A DNA stretch of 64,000 nucleotides. It comes from Eubacteriaceae bacterium (GTDB taxonomy: Bacteria; Bacillota; Clostridia; Oscillospirales; Acutalibacteraceae). Of the stretch, positions 9,883 through 17,127 are shown in pieces. The notes under the pieces were generated by a model. The model ran no database searches. It saw only the letters and a program-made list of their open reading frames with translations, and had not been told where the DNA came from. The position numbers and the translations under genes were made by a program. The stretch spans positions 94,998 through 158,997 of the forward strand of contig JAETRQ010000004.1 in the NCBI GenBank assembly GCA_021770095.1. Reading direction: 5' to 3'. Within the stretch, counting starts at the first letter, position 1; every line of letters starts with the position of its first letter.

Positions 9883-10576
9883 AGCCTTCTCCCATAAACT
9901 GCATAAATTTCTTTTTTATTTCAATCTGCTTTTTTGGTGCTATTGAAATTGTATGACCTGTTTTCATAAAAACTTGATTTCTTTGAAATTTTTTTACAAA
10001 ATTAAAATTAATAACATAACTGACATGCGGTATTGCAAAGTATGTTGCTGATAATCTTTCCTTAAAGAAAGTCATTTTTTCTCTTGCGATATACTGTTTT
10101 TCAAGAGTTGTGACATAAACCGTTTTTCTTTTTACCTCAACAAACACAATATCATTTTTATGCAGAGTTACTATACCGTCATCTCTTGTTTTAAATGCAA
10201 TTTCATTATTGTTAATTAAATCTATTGCTTTGTCTAAGCCATTATATAAACGCTTGGATTGAATAGGTTTATCAATATATCTAAAAACATTCAAATCCAT
10301 TGCATCATCAAGATATTTTTGATAAGCCGTAACAATAAATATAACAGTATTTTTATTTCTTTTATTCAGTTCTTTTGCTGTTTGAATACCGTTAAGTTCG
10401 TTCATTTCAATATCAAGAAAAACCATATCAAAAATTTCATTTGATAACAGCAGAGCCTCTCCGTTTTCATATTCAAAGGCTTCTAAATCTATTAAGTGTT
10501 CATTAAAATAGAACTTTATATGCTGTAAGATAAGATGTCTGTATTCCTTTTCATCATCACATATCGCTATTTTCAT
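9857..10576 (-). CDS. LytTR response regulator, AgrA-like
   Basis: 239 residues from ATG 10576. The track start at 10609 lies upstream of the AGGAGGTG site and is less likely. The receiver domain has the acidic pocket CDDE, phospho-acceptor Asp55 in VFLDIEM and the conserved Lys in DKPI. The C-terminal LytTR DNA-binding domain (about 140-235) has the typical IPHVSYVINFNFV motif. It is the predicted partner of the adjacent kinase and would bind the 21-bp direct repeats at nearby promoters. A terminator-like hairpin stands directly before its ribosome binding site. Confidence 0.92.
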   Translation of the reverse strand: MKIAICDDEKEYRHLILQHIKFYFNEHLIDLEAFEYENGEALLLSNEIFDMVFLDIEMNELNGIQTAKELNKRNKNTVIFIVTAYQKYLDDAMDLNVFRYIDKPIQSKRLYNGLDKAIDLINNNEIAFKTRDDGIVTLHKNDIVFVEVKRKTVYVTTLEKQYIAREKMTFFKERLSATYFAIPHVSYVINFNFVKKFQRNQVFMKTGHTISIAPKKQIEIKKKFMQFMGEGYGGLSDNL

Positions 10577-10592
10577 AAAGCACCTCCTAAAT

Positions 10593-10637
10593 AAAAAGGC
10601 ATTGCACAATCCAAATTAATGTGATTATACAATGCCT
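10593..10637 (-). terminator. Attenuator-like terminator in the leader of the LytTR regulator
   Basis: The transcribed strand forms a stem of about 15 bp (AGGCATTGTATAATC with GATTGTGCAATGCCT, two G-U pairs) followed by TTTTTATTT and then at once the AGGAGG of the regulator gene. It separates the XRE gene from the regulator-kinase pair, with no visible room for another promoter. Expression of the pair probably depends on read-through. Confidence 0.65.
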
Positions 10638-10641
10638 GTTA

Positions 10642-10971
10642 TTATTTTTCAAGTTTTTCTTCTTCAAGAAACACATCTACTATTTTAGATATTCTTTTTT
10701 GATTTTCTAAAGAACATAGTTTTATTTTTTCAATAAGCTGGTCATCGAATTCATTATGAATGGTGCCATTTAACAGATAATCAATATTGATATTAAGAAC
10801 TTTGCAAAACTCTAATAAGGTTTCTAAACTTGGTGGTTTAGAACCTGTTTCAATAGCAGAAATATGAGAACTAGTTATGTGCATTCTATCCTCTAATTTC
10901 TTTTGAGTTAAATGTAATTCTTTTCTTCTCTGACATATTCTCGAACCTATTAAGCGGTAATTTATGTCCAT
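10642..10971 (-). CDS. XRE-family transcriptional regulator next to agr
   Basis: 109 residues from ATG 10971, which has GAGGCG before it. The track start at 10998 overlaps a likely -10 (TTAAAAT) and is disfavoured. The N-terminal Cro/C1 helix-turn-helix (about 8-62) contains LTQKKLEDRMHITSSHISAIETG, of which the TSSHISAIE part is the recognition helix. The C-terminal 45 residues are a charged helical tail of unknown role. It is divergent from agrD across a 215-bp intergenic region and probably controls one or both promoters there. It is first in the transcript leading to the regulator and kinase, behind an attenuator-like hairpin. Confidence 0.85.
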   Translation of the reverse strand: MDINYRLIGSRICQRRKELHLTQKKLEDRMHITSSHISAIETGSKPPSLETLLEFCKVLNINIDYLLNGTIHNEFDDQLIEKIKLCSLENQKRISKIVDVFLEEEKLEK

Positions 10972-11039
10972 AATATCGCCTCTTGAATATTTTAACATAG
11001 CGATTTAATTAAACGAACAGCCTATTAGAAATTAAATTT

Positions 11040-11065
11040 GCTAATAAGCGGAATTTTTAGCCTAA
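11040..11065 (-). promoter_or_regulatory. Second 21-bp-period repeat, facing the XRE gene
   Basis: Reading toward the XRE gene, TTAGGC and TTAGCA are 21 bp apart, the same period as the repeats before agrD and the YD-repeat gene. The TTAGGC unit is identical to that at 8495-8500. A -10-like TTAAAAT lies just before the XRE start. The match to the LytTR consensus is weaker here. Confidence 0.35.
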
Positions 11066-11095
11066 AAACTGATTTTTTATCTAAAAGAAAACATT

Positions 11096-11145
11096 TTAAC
11101 AGATATACCTATTTTTTTAATAGATACGAAAAGTAACTATAAAAT
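11096..11145 (+). promoter_or_regulatory. agrD promoter with candidate LytTR direct repeats
   Basis: TTAACAGATA (11096) and TTAATAGATA (11117) differ at one base and start 21 bp apart, with a T-tract between. TATAAAAT (11138-11145) follows at -10 spacing, and no good -35 hexamer is present. This is the layout of activator-dependent agr promoters such as staphylococcal P2 (recalled: two CTTAACT repeats 21 bp apart, then a -10). Positive feedback by the LytTR regulator is inferred. Confidence 0.6.
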
Positions 11146-11213
11146 ATAAAGAAAATATGGTATAGTTGTTTGCGTCAGAATAAATCCAAATAATGTTGAA
11201 GGAGGATAACTTA

Positions 11214-11369
11214 ATGATTAATATAAACAAAAGTGCTAAAAAGTTTATGAAAAACATAGTCGAAAAACAGGCTAATCTTTCTGCAAACAGCACAACATGT
11301 GTTGCTCTTTACCAGCCCAAAGCACCAGCTGCTTTGAAGAAATTCAGCAAGGTAGATAATGATAAGTAA
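11214..11369 (+). CDS. agrD: AgrD-like cyclic autoinducer peptide precursor
   Basis: 51 residues, missed by the ORF track. The ATG at 11214 has GGAGG nine bases upstream. Residues 1-20 form a basic amphipathic helix, and the core is NSTTCVALY with Cys29. The conserved C-terminal recognition part is QPKAPAALKKF. By analogy with AgrD, AgrB would cut after Tyr33 and close a thiolactone between Cys29 and Tyr33 (ring CVALY), with an exocyclic tail from about SANSTT. The exact ends cannot be read from sequence. The gene precedes and overlaps agrB by 11 bp, the reverse of the staphylococcal B-D order. Confidence 0.88.
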   Translation: MININKSAKKFMKNIVEKQANLSANSTTCVALYQPKAPAALKKFSKVDNDK

Positions 11370-11955
11370 ATTATCAAGTTACCTTACTGACAAATTGCTT
11401 TCAAACGGTACAATTAATGATGAGGATAAAGAGCTGTATATTTACGGCTTGTTTATGCTGATTTCACACCTAATGTTTTTTATCATTACCTGTATATTTG
11501 GCTTGGCATTAAAGTGTCTGCTTGAAAGTATCATCTTCTACATAGCATTTATGCTTATCAGAAGATATGCCGGAGGCTATCACGCATCAACCGAAACAAG
11601 ATGTGAAATATTATCTACTATGTCCATATTGGCTTGCATTGTTGTAATTAAGTTGTCAAAAATTTATGATTTCCAAACTGCACTTTTAATAATAACCACA
11701 TTTTCAACAGTTTGCATATTTGTTTTTTGTCCGCTTGATACACCTGAAAAGCCGTTGTCTGATAAAGAATTCAAATATTTTCGCAAAGTTTCTTGGATCA
11801 TATTGTTTGTGATAGTTGTAGCTGTCATCGTTTCATATGTTTTCAAATTTCAAATGGTTACTGTGCCTTGTTGTATGAGTTTGATTCTCGAAAGTATATT
11901 GCTTGCCGCAGGAAAAATTAAGAGGGTATCACAAAAGAAGAATGTTAAAACATAA
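11359..11955 (+). CDS. agrB: AgrB-like peptide-processing membrane endopeptidase
   Basis: 198 residues with five or six hydrophobic segments. The AgrB signature RRYAGGYHASTETRC is present. His75 and Cys82 have the same seven-residue spacing as the catalytic His77/Cys84 of staphylococcal AgrB. It should cleave the C-terminal part of the adjacent peptide precursor in the membrane and form the thiolactone. Its start overlaps agrD and its end overlaps the downstream XRE gene, so the three form one operon. The length is normal for the family. Export of the finished peptide would need a separate protease, not seen here. Confidence 0.93.
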   Translation: MISKLSSYLTDKLLSNGTINDEDKELYIYGLFMLISHLMFFIITCIFGLALKCLLESIIFYIAFMLIRRYAGGYHASTETRCEILSTMSILACIVVIKLSKIYDFQTALLIITTFSTVCIFVFCPLDTPEKPLSDKEFKYFRKVSWIILFVIVVAVIVSYVFKFQMVTVPCCMSLILESILLAAGKIKRVSQKKNVKT

Positions 11956-12325
11956 TCTATTTGGTGTCTTTCTGAAAGAAAAACGACAAGAGAAAAATAT
12001 GTCCTTAAGAGAATTATCCTACAGAGCAGACATAGCACATACATATATTGCGAAAATAGAAAACGGCAGCAAACCACCGCCAAGTGATGATGTGATGATG
12101 CGCCTTGCAAAGGGATTAAATCTTGATGATGAAACTTCTGAAATATTTTTTGACTTAGCAGCTAAGTGCAAAAGAATAAATGATGATAAAAATTTTTATC
12201 TTCCTGCTGATATTTCAAAATATTTAAGCAATGAAGATAATGCCAAAAGACTGATCCGAAAAGCAAGCAAACTCGGCAATTCAAATGAGTTTTGGAATGA
12301 ATTATTGAAACAACTTGAAAAGTGA
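11942..12325 (+). CDS. XRE-family regulator, third gene of the agr operon
   Basis: 127 residues from ATG 11942, overlapping agrB by 14 bp; the track start at 11903 is also possible. The helix-turn-helix lies in the first 65 residues (MSLRELSYRADIAHTYIAKI, then ENGSKPPP). The C-terminal half is charged and helical, with no known domain. Its ribosome site is weak, suggesting coupling to agrB. It may report or dampen quorum-sensing output, and it differs from the XRE protein on the other strand. A terminator follows two bases after the stop. Confidence 0.85.
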   Translation: MLKHNLFGVFLKEKRQEKNMSLRELSYRADIAHTYIAKIENGSKPPPSDDVMMRLAKGLNLDDETSEIFFDLAAKCKRINDDKNFYLPADISKYLSNEDNAKRLIRKASKLGNSNEFWNELLKQLEK

Positions 12326-12326
12326 A

Positions 12327-12355
12327 AAATATGTCCCCTTAGGGATATATTTTTT
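12327..12355 (+). terminator. Terminator of the agrD-agrB-XRE operon
   Basis: ATATGTCCC pairs with GGGATATAT around a CTTA loop, followed by six T. Confidence 0.7.
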
Positions 12356-12417
12356 GAAAACACTGTACCCCAAAGGGTTACTAAATTAAGATGAATAACA
12401 AAGAGGAAATATATTAG

Positions 12418-12603
12418 ATGGTTGCATTATCAAAATCTCCTCCGAATAATGTCAAAAAGGTGCATTGTCCGATTTGTGGAGGAAGGTTATGTGATGTAAA
12501 AGAGGATGAGAGAATATGTTTGGACAAGGAAAAGAAAAGTAAAAACGGAATAATTATTAAATGTTATAAATGTGGAAATAAGATAAACATTTCAGTTAGA
12601 TAA
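12418..12603 (+). CDS. Small zinc-ribbon protein
   Basis: 61 residues. Two CxxC knuckles are visible (HCPICGG near 17 and KCYKCGN near 50), about 30 residues apart, separated by a Lys/Glu-rich loop. This spacing fits a zinc ribbon like those of small Com-type or mobile-element proteins. AGAGGA lies 10 bp before the ATG. It stands alone between two terminators. No function can be assigned; nucleic-acid binding is a guess. Confidence 0.65.
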   Translation: MVALSKSPPNNVKKVHCPICGGRLCDVKEDERICLDKEKKSKNGIIIKCYKCGNKINISVR

Positions 12604-12657
12604 ATGTTTACATAATATAGATTAGATTATATGTACAGATTTCATCATTAAAGATAG

Positions 12658-12690
12658 GAGCCTGACGATTTTTTCGTCAGGCTCTTTTTT
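12658..12690 (+). terminator. Strong rho-independent terminator
   Basis: GAGCCTGACGA and TCGTCAGGCTC form an 11-bp stem followed by TTTTTT. Confidence 0.9.
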
Positions 12691-12769
12691 GTTGTCCTGC
12701 GAAAAGTGTTGAAAGGGCAAGAATGATAGAACTCTGGCAGGAATATATAGCTGAATATCCATAATCTCT

Positions 12770-12799
12770 GAATTTTGAAAATTAAGAAATTCAAAATTC
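12770..12799 (+). promoter_or_regulatory. Hairpin abutting the ribosome site of the sigma-like gene
   Basis: GAATTTTGAA and TTCAAAATTC form a perfect 10-bp inverted repeat ending one base before the GGAGG of the downstream gene. It may act as an operator or control translation start. Confidence 0.45.
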
Positions 12800-12811
12800 G
12801 GAGGTTTAAAT

Positions 12812-13300
12812 ATGAAAAAGATTTGCGAGATATATGATGTATCTCAGGAATATCAAATGAAAGAAAATTCAATATTAGTTTGTGTCAGTAGTTTAGAACA
12901 GGACAAGCTCTTTTCTATACTGCCTGAACTGAAAATGAAATTTAATACATCTTTTAATTCTGATGAATGGCAGCAGTTCTTAGAAATCAACAAGGTATAT
13001 AACCGAAATGAATCTAAACATCATATGCGAGAAATCAGGCAATCCAAGAGATTAGAAACAGATTCTTTGACGAAATATGAAACTGATACAGTTAGCAAAA
13101 TTCTAAATAATTCCGAACTGAAAACAAAAATTAAAATGGCATTATCAACACTATCCCCATTGCCGAAAAAAAGATTTCTAATGCACTATTCGGAACATTA
13201 TACATACAGAGAAATAGCTGAAAAAGAAGGGAGAAATGTTAAGACCATTTATGAATCTGTTCAGGCAGCAAGAAAAAAGTTTTTGAAAAATTTTGAATAA
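12812..13300 (+). CDS. Sigma-70 region 4-like regulator of a mobile element
   Basis: 162 residues. The last 60 residues match sigma-70 region 4 (LSPLPKKRFLMHYSEHYTY, then REIAEKEGRNVKTIYESV). The N-terminal 90 residues are charged and unlike region 2, so a full -10-recognising sigma factor is doubtful. Such short sigma-like proteins are common in Firmicute conjugative and recombinase-bearing elements. It is the first gene of the block that ends with the serine recombinase at 16.2 kb. GGAGG lies 8 bp before the ATG. Confidence 0.75.
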   Translation: MKKICEIYDVSQEYQMKENSILVCVSSLEQDKLFSILPELKMKFNTSFNSDEWQQFLEINKVYNRNESKHHMREIRQSKRLETDSLTKYETDTVSKILNNSELKTKIKMALSTLSPLPKKRFLMHYSEHYTYREIAEKEGRNVKTIYESVQAARKKFLKNFE

Positions 13301-13798
13301 TACCCCAACAAAATACCCCCAACAAGTTGAAGTTTATGAAAGGACTTCCTTTCGTACAACTGAATAAGTCATTCATCAAATACATTCCTATTGTTGTGCG
13401 GGTGCATAAGCCACTTTAATAATCACGCCAAGACGCATGTTGCCGAGCGAGAAATGATTATTATGAGTATCAGTTTGCTGCTGATACGGCGATGACAGGC
13501 AATAGGGACAATGATACTCCTGCCCAACCACAGTCCGAGCGTGATAAAACCGTCGCAGGCAATGGGGGCAGCTCGGATGAAATCGGAGAGGTGAGATTCC
13601 TGTGGAGCTGACTTGCAATCAGCCGTTTGATGATTCCCTTATTTGCAATTTGGGGTGTTGAGGACAAATTAAATTGCTTTCATATATTTAGTCGATCGGT
13701 AAGACAAAATTTATTTTCTTCTAAATAGGAACTCAAACAAAGAAAGTTTTACCGATTGGCTTCTTACATAGGCAAATGCCTATAAAGGAGGTTTAATT
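13301..13798 (+). other. 498-bp gene-poor, GC-rich, hairpin-rich stretch
   Basis: No convincing gene is seen. The middle (about 13390-13620) is visibly richer in G and C than its surroundings. It contains stems GTATCAG/CTGATAC (13467-13487) and TCCGAGC/GCTCGGA (13534-13577), a repeated CAGGCAATRGGG exactly 60 bp apart (13496 and 13556), and a long-range pair ATCGGTAA/TTACCGAT (about 13695-13756). ATAGGC/GCCTAT lies just before the MazF ribosome site. A frame starting MKGLPFVQLN at 13336 stops after 27 codons at two TAA codons, then stays open in the same frame to 13610. Either a decayed gene or a structured RNA fits. Confidence 0.5.
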
Positions 13799-14155
13799 AT
13801 GAAAGATTATTTAAGGGGAGATATGTACTATGCAGATTTAGGCAGAGGCATAGGTTCGGAACAAAAGGGATACAGACCTGTACTTATTATTCAAAACAAT
13901 GTAGGTAATAAACACAGCCCTACAGTAATTATTGCCGCTATTACAAGCAGGGTAGGTGTAAAAGCTAAACTACCTACACATTACTTTGTAAATACCGAAG
14001 GCGGATTGGAAGCACCATCAATCATTTTGCTTGAGCAGATACGAACGATTGATAAAAAACGATTGGATTCGTATATCGGTCATTTGAGCGATATGCATAT
14101 TGACGGTATAGATAAGGCACTTGCCATAAGTGTCGGATTAAATAGAAATTCTTAA
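13799..14155 (+). CDS. MazF/PemK-family endoribonuclease toxin
   Basis: 118 residues covering the whole PemK/MazF fold: RGDMYYADLGRGIGSEQKG at the N-terminus, RPVLIIQNN, the IIAAITSR strand and LLEQIRTIDKKRL. These are the usual MazF positions, including the Arg in RPV and the Thr in AITSR. It should cut mRNA at short motifs. No MazE-like antitoxin precedes it; the 500 bp upstream are gene-poor. The next gene is a 42-residue SHOCT-like protein. AAAGGAGG lies before the ATG, behind a small hairpin. The partner, if any, is unclear. Confidence 0.9.
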   Translation: MKDYLRGDMYYADLGRGIGSEQKGYRPVLIIQNNVGNKHSPTVIIAAITSRVGVKAKLPTHYFVNTEGGLEAPSIILLEQIRTIDKKRLDSYIGHLSDMHIDGIDKALAISVGLNRNS

Positions 14156-14170
14156 CTATGGAGCGTATAA

Positions 14171-14299
14171 ATGGAACAAATTAGTAATTCGTATGCAGTA
14201 ATGATTTTAATAGAAATTTTATTTGAGCGAAATCTTATAAATGAAGATACATTTATCAATATTAAGTCACATATCAATTATGAAAAATCGCATAATTAA
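14171..14299 (+). CDS. 42-residue SHOCT-like small protein
   Basis: Below the ORF-track cutoff. The ATG at 14171 has GGAG upstream. The sequence contains LIEILFERNLINEDTFINIK, which has the short helix-turn-helix pattern of SHOCT (short C-terminal) domains. Small SHOCT proteins commonly sit beside serine recombinases in Clostridia. It lies 15 bp after mazF and 51 bp before the recombinase. Role unknown; an oligomerisation or regulatory partner is plausible. Confidence 0.65.
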   Translation: MEQISNSYAVMILIEILFERNLINEDTFINIKSHINYEKSHN

Positions 14300-14350
14300 C
14301 AAATTTATATATACCTATTATAATATGCTCAAATGAATGGAGGTATTATT

Positions 14351-16189
14351 ATGACAAATAAAAACAATTCCGTTAAATCATTTAATCCCTATGATTTTTT
14401 AGATCGCAATAGGGACAGAACAGTCGTTTTTTACGGTAGAGTTTCTACGGAACATGAAGCCCAAATATCTGCTTTGGAAAATCAAATGCAATGGTATGGA
14501 GAACAAGCAAAAATGCACGCTAATTGGAATGTAATTGACAGATATATTGATGAGGGAATTACGGGAACTCAGGCAAAAAAGCGACCGTCTTTTTTGAGAA
14601 TGATTGAAGATGCTAAATTAAAAAAGTTTGATTTAATCGTTACAAGAGAGGTTTGCCGATTTGCAAGAAATACGGTTGATACTTTGGTAACAACACGAGA
14701 ACTGAAAAATATTGGCATTGAAGTATATTTTGTTGAAGATAATATATGGACTATGGATGGTGATGGTGAATTAAGATTGTCCCTTATGGCAACTTTGGCA
14801 CAGGAGGAAAGCCGAAAGGTGTCTGAAAGAGTTAAAGCAGGTCAACAGATTAGCAGGGAAAACGGTACAATTTACGGCTCAGGAAATGTTCTTGGATATG
14901 ACAGATGTAATGGTACTTATGTAATAAATGAAGAGCAAGCTGAAACTGTTCGCCTTATATATAATATGTATATAAACGAAAACATCGGCTGCACAAAAAT
15001 TGCTAACCGACTTACTCAAATGCACAGATTAAATGCTTCAGGCATTGTTAAATGGAGTCCAGCAACTATAACAAGAATACTTAGTAATCAAACATATATC
15101 GGATATATGGCATATGGAAAATCCTATAATAATAATTATTTGGAACAAAGAAGAGTAAATAATTATGATAATTCGACCTATATGTGTGTAAAAGCAGATT
15201 TTGAACCTATTATTTCTGAAGAGGTTTGGTATAAATGTCAGGAAATAAAAAAGCGCAGAATATCAACTTCATCGCCTCATCAAAAACACGGAAAGCTTGA
15301 AACAACTGATTTGTGGGCAAAAAAATTGCGTTGTTCCTGCGGTGCTTCATTCAGAAAAAACAGATGGCATAAAAATAAAAATTGTGATTGGTCATATGGC
15401 TATCAATGCTATAATCAGTTAAATAATGGTACTGCTAAAAAAAGACGAGATGCAGGCGAAGATGATACAGGCTATTGCGACCAAAAAATGATTGTAGATT
15501 GGAAATTAGAATTAATGGGTAAAATGATTCTTGAAGAAATATGGAAAAACAGAAAAGATTGTATCAGAGAAACTATTGAACTCATTAAAAAATTCTATAA
15601 AAAATCAATGGTTGATGAAAGTAAACCTAAAGCATCCATAATATCACAAATTGAAAAACTAAAAAGAAAAAAAGCTATACTGTTAGAAATGAGAACTGAT
15701 GGAGAATTAACTAAAGATGAATATATTGAGCAAAAAAATATGCTTAATAATAAGATTGCCGAACTTGAAAAAGAACTTAATGAGAATACATCTAATGATT
15801 ATAATAAATTTATCATTGATTATGACAAAATATTAAATTCTTTAAATGAAATTATTGATTTGTCAAAACCAAAAGCAGACCGCGATGTATTAGACAAATT
15901 CGTATCTAAAATAGTTCCTAATGGGAATACTCATTTTCGTTGGTATATGAATTTGGATAATAATAATGAAATACCTATTGATGTCAATGTAAATGGCAGA
16001 AAGAATAAAGCTGTTGTTTCAATAGATAAATTGGGGGATGAACTCCCCGTACATAATGATAATTTAAACGATGAATTAGATGTTGTTTATTTTATAGATA
16101 AAAAATCATTGTTAGAAGCAATGCAACACAGGCTGCAATCAAAGCAAGCAAATAATACTCAACTCATAAATAAATTAGGGATAGCGTAA
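14351..16189 (+). CDS. Large serine recombinase
   Basis: 612 residues from ATG 14351, which has GGAGG upstream; the track start at 14333 has no ribosome site. The resolvase catalytic domain has nucleophile Ser in YGRVSTE, Arg in VTREVCRFARN and ESRKVSERVK. A recombinase domain (about 170-270), a zinc ribbon (CSCGASF and the following Cys pair), a coiled coil (about 430-500) and a C-terminal tail complete the standard large-serine-integrase layout. It should integrate or excise the DNA around it. Attachment sites were not found by eye. A terminator overlaps its stop codon. Confidence 0.93.
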   Translation: MTNKNNSVKSFNPYDFLDRNRDRTVVFYGRVSTEHEAQISALENQMQWYGEQAKMHANWNVIDRYIDEGITGTQAKKRPSFLRMIEDAKLKKFDLIVTREVCRFARNTVDTLVTTRELKNIGIEVYFVEDNIWTMDGDGELRLSLMATLAQEESRKVSERVKAGQQISRENGTIYGSGNVLGYDRCNGTYVINEEQAETVRLIYNMYINENIGCTKIANRLTQMHRLNASGIVKWSPATITRILSNQTYIGYMAYGKSYNNNYLEQRRVNNYDNSTYMCVKADFEPIISEEVWYKCQEIKKRRISTSSPHQKHGKLETTDLWAKKLRCSCGASFRKNRWHKNKNCDWSYGYQCYNQLNNGTAKKRRDAGEDDTGYCDQKMIVDWKLELMGKMILEEIWKNRKDCIRETIELIKKFYKKSMVDESKPKASIISQIEKLKRKKAILLEMRTDGELTKDEYIEQKNMLNNKIAELEKELNENTSNDYNKFIIDYDKILNSLNEIIDLSKPKADRDVLDKFVSKIVPNGNTHFRWYMNLDNNNEIPIDVNVNGRKNKAVVSIDKLGDELPVHNDNLNDELDVVYFIDKKSLLEAMQHRLQSKQANNTQLINKLGIA

Positions 16190-16203
16190 TGCTATCCCTT
16201 TTA
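16178..16203 (+). terminator. Terminator overlapping the recombinase stop
   Basis: GGGATAGC and GCTATCCC flank GTAAT, followed by TTTTATTT. The stop codon TAA lies in the loop. Confidence 0.8.
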
Positions 16204-16235
16204 TTTATGTATGCAGGCATTAAGTTCATAGAAAT

Positions 16236-16268
16236 AAAAATAACCTCAGTTTAGCTGAGGTTATTTTT
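16236..16268. terminator. Bidirectional terminator between convergent genes
   Basis: AAAAATAACCTCAG and CTGAGGTTATTTTT form a perfect stem with T-runs on both strands. It ends the orphan LytTR gene and backs up the recombinase terminator. Confidence 0.85.
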
Positions 16269-16285
16269 ATAGGATTCTACAATAT

Positions 16286-16996
16286 TTAAGATATATTTTT
16301 AAAATAATTCTTAAAAATATTTTTGAATTTTGTTTTATTATTTCTCGAAATAGGAACAATATAGTCTTCTTCAAGAATAACAAAATCACGAGTATATGCA
16401 GTAATATAATTCATATTAATTACAAAACTCTTATGCGGTGAAACAAAGCAGCGCCCTGCCAAATGATTTCTCCAATAGTCTATATTATCCAAAGAATAAT
16501 AGACGTCTGTTTTCGTAACAATTTTAGATTTTCTGTTGGCTATTTCAACAAAAACAATATCACAAATATTAACTCTCATTCTGATATTATCGTCATTGTC
16601 TTTTTTCAGAAAAAAATTAATATTTGAATTGTCCACACTCTTTATTGCAGATTCAAGACCTTTGTAAAACCGCTCAGGATTAATAGGTTTTTTAAAAAAT
16701 CTCAACGCATTCAGTTCCAAAGCATCATCAAGATAACTTAGATTTTCTGTAATATACATCAATATGATATGCGGATTTTTATATTTCAGCAATTTGCCGA
16801 GTTTTATACCGTCAATACCATCCAGTTCTGCTTCAAGTATAACAATATCAAATTTATCATTACACAAAAGCAGTTCCTGAGACGAAGTGAATACATCAAC
16901 CTGCAGACTTATCAATGCATATTTTGAATAATCCTCAATGTAGTTTGCAATATTTTCAATAAAATTCCGTTCGTTATCACATATGGCAATTTTCAT
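16286..16996 (-). CDS. Orphan LytTR response regulator with Glu at the phospho-acceptor position
   Basis: 236 residues, aligned end to end with the AgrA-like regulator at 10 kb. The receiver domain keeps Asp7 (CDNE), Thr in YITE and Lys in FKKPI, but Asn8 replaces the second acidic residue. Position 55, Asp in the paralogue (VFLDIEM), is Glu here (VILEAEL). Asp-to-Glu changes can mimic phosphorylation, so this protein may be locked on, or uncoupled from kinases. The LytTR domain (about 145-232) is intact, with the SPHKSFVINMNYI motif. No kinase gene is adjacent. It has its own promoter. Confidence 0.88.
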   Translation of the reverse strand: MKIAICDNERNFIENIANYIEDYSKYALISLQVDVFTSSQELLLCNDKFDIVILEAELDGIDGIKLGKLLKYKNPHIILMYITENLSYLDDALELNALRFFKKPINPERFYKGLESAIKSVDNSNINFFLKKDNDDNIRMRVNICDIVFVEIANRKSKIVTKTDVYYSLDNIDYWRNHLAGRCFVSPHKSFVINMNYITAYTRDFVILEEDYIVPISRNNKTKFKNIFKNYFKNIS

Positions 16997-17041
16997 AAAT
17001 ACCTCATTATGTAATAATCGATGAGTAAATCCCGTGTATAA

Positions 17042-17070
17042 ATTTTATCACACCTGGTGACAAAAATCAA
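17042..17070 (-). promoter_or_regulatory. Promoter of the orphan LytTR regulator
   Basis: On the minus strand TTGATT, a 17-bp spacer and TAAAAT with an upstream TG (extended -10). The spacer holds CACC-T-GGTG, a possible operator half-site pair. Confidence 0.6.
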
Positions 17071-17082
17071 CAAAATAAGAAT

Positions 17083-17116
17083 AAAAAATAAAGGTTATAT
17101 AAAAATAATAACCTTT
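17083..17116 (-). terminator. Terminator after the DUF6472 gene
   Basis: AAAGGTTAT and ATAACCTTT form a stem followed on the minus strand by TTTTTTATT. Confidence 0.7.
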
Positions 17117-17127
17117 ATCCATTAAAA

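Noticed and set aside
11850-12110. Reverse ORF across agrB and XRE
   Set aside because: Shadow frame over two well-supported genes, low-complexity hydrophobic sequence.
13388-13618. Reverse-strand ORF of 76 codons with two CPxC motifs
   Set aside because: The CPxC pairs come from the CAGGCAATRGGG repeat read backwards. There is no ribosome site, and the ORF overlaps other open frames and strong hairpins.
12658-16203. Exact limits of a serine-recombinase element around 12.7-16.2 kb
   Set aside because: No repeated core sequence could be found by eye on both sides, so the block is described gene by gene and not as a delimited element.
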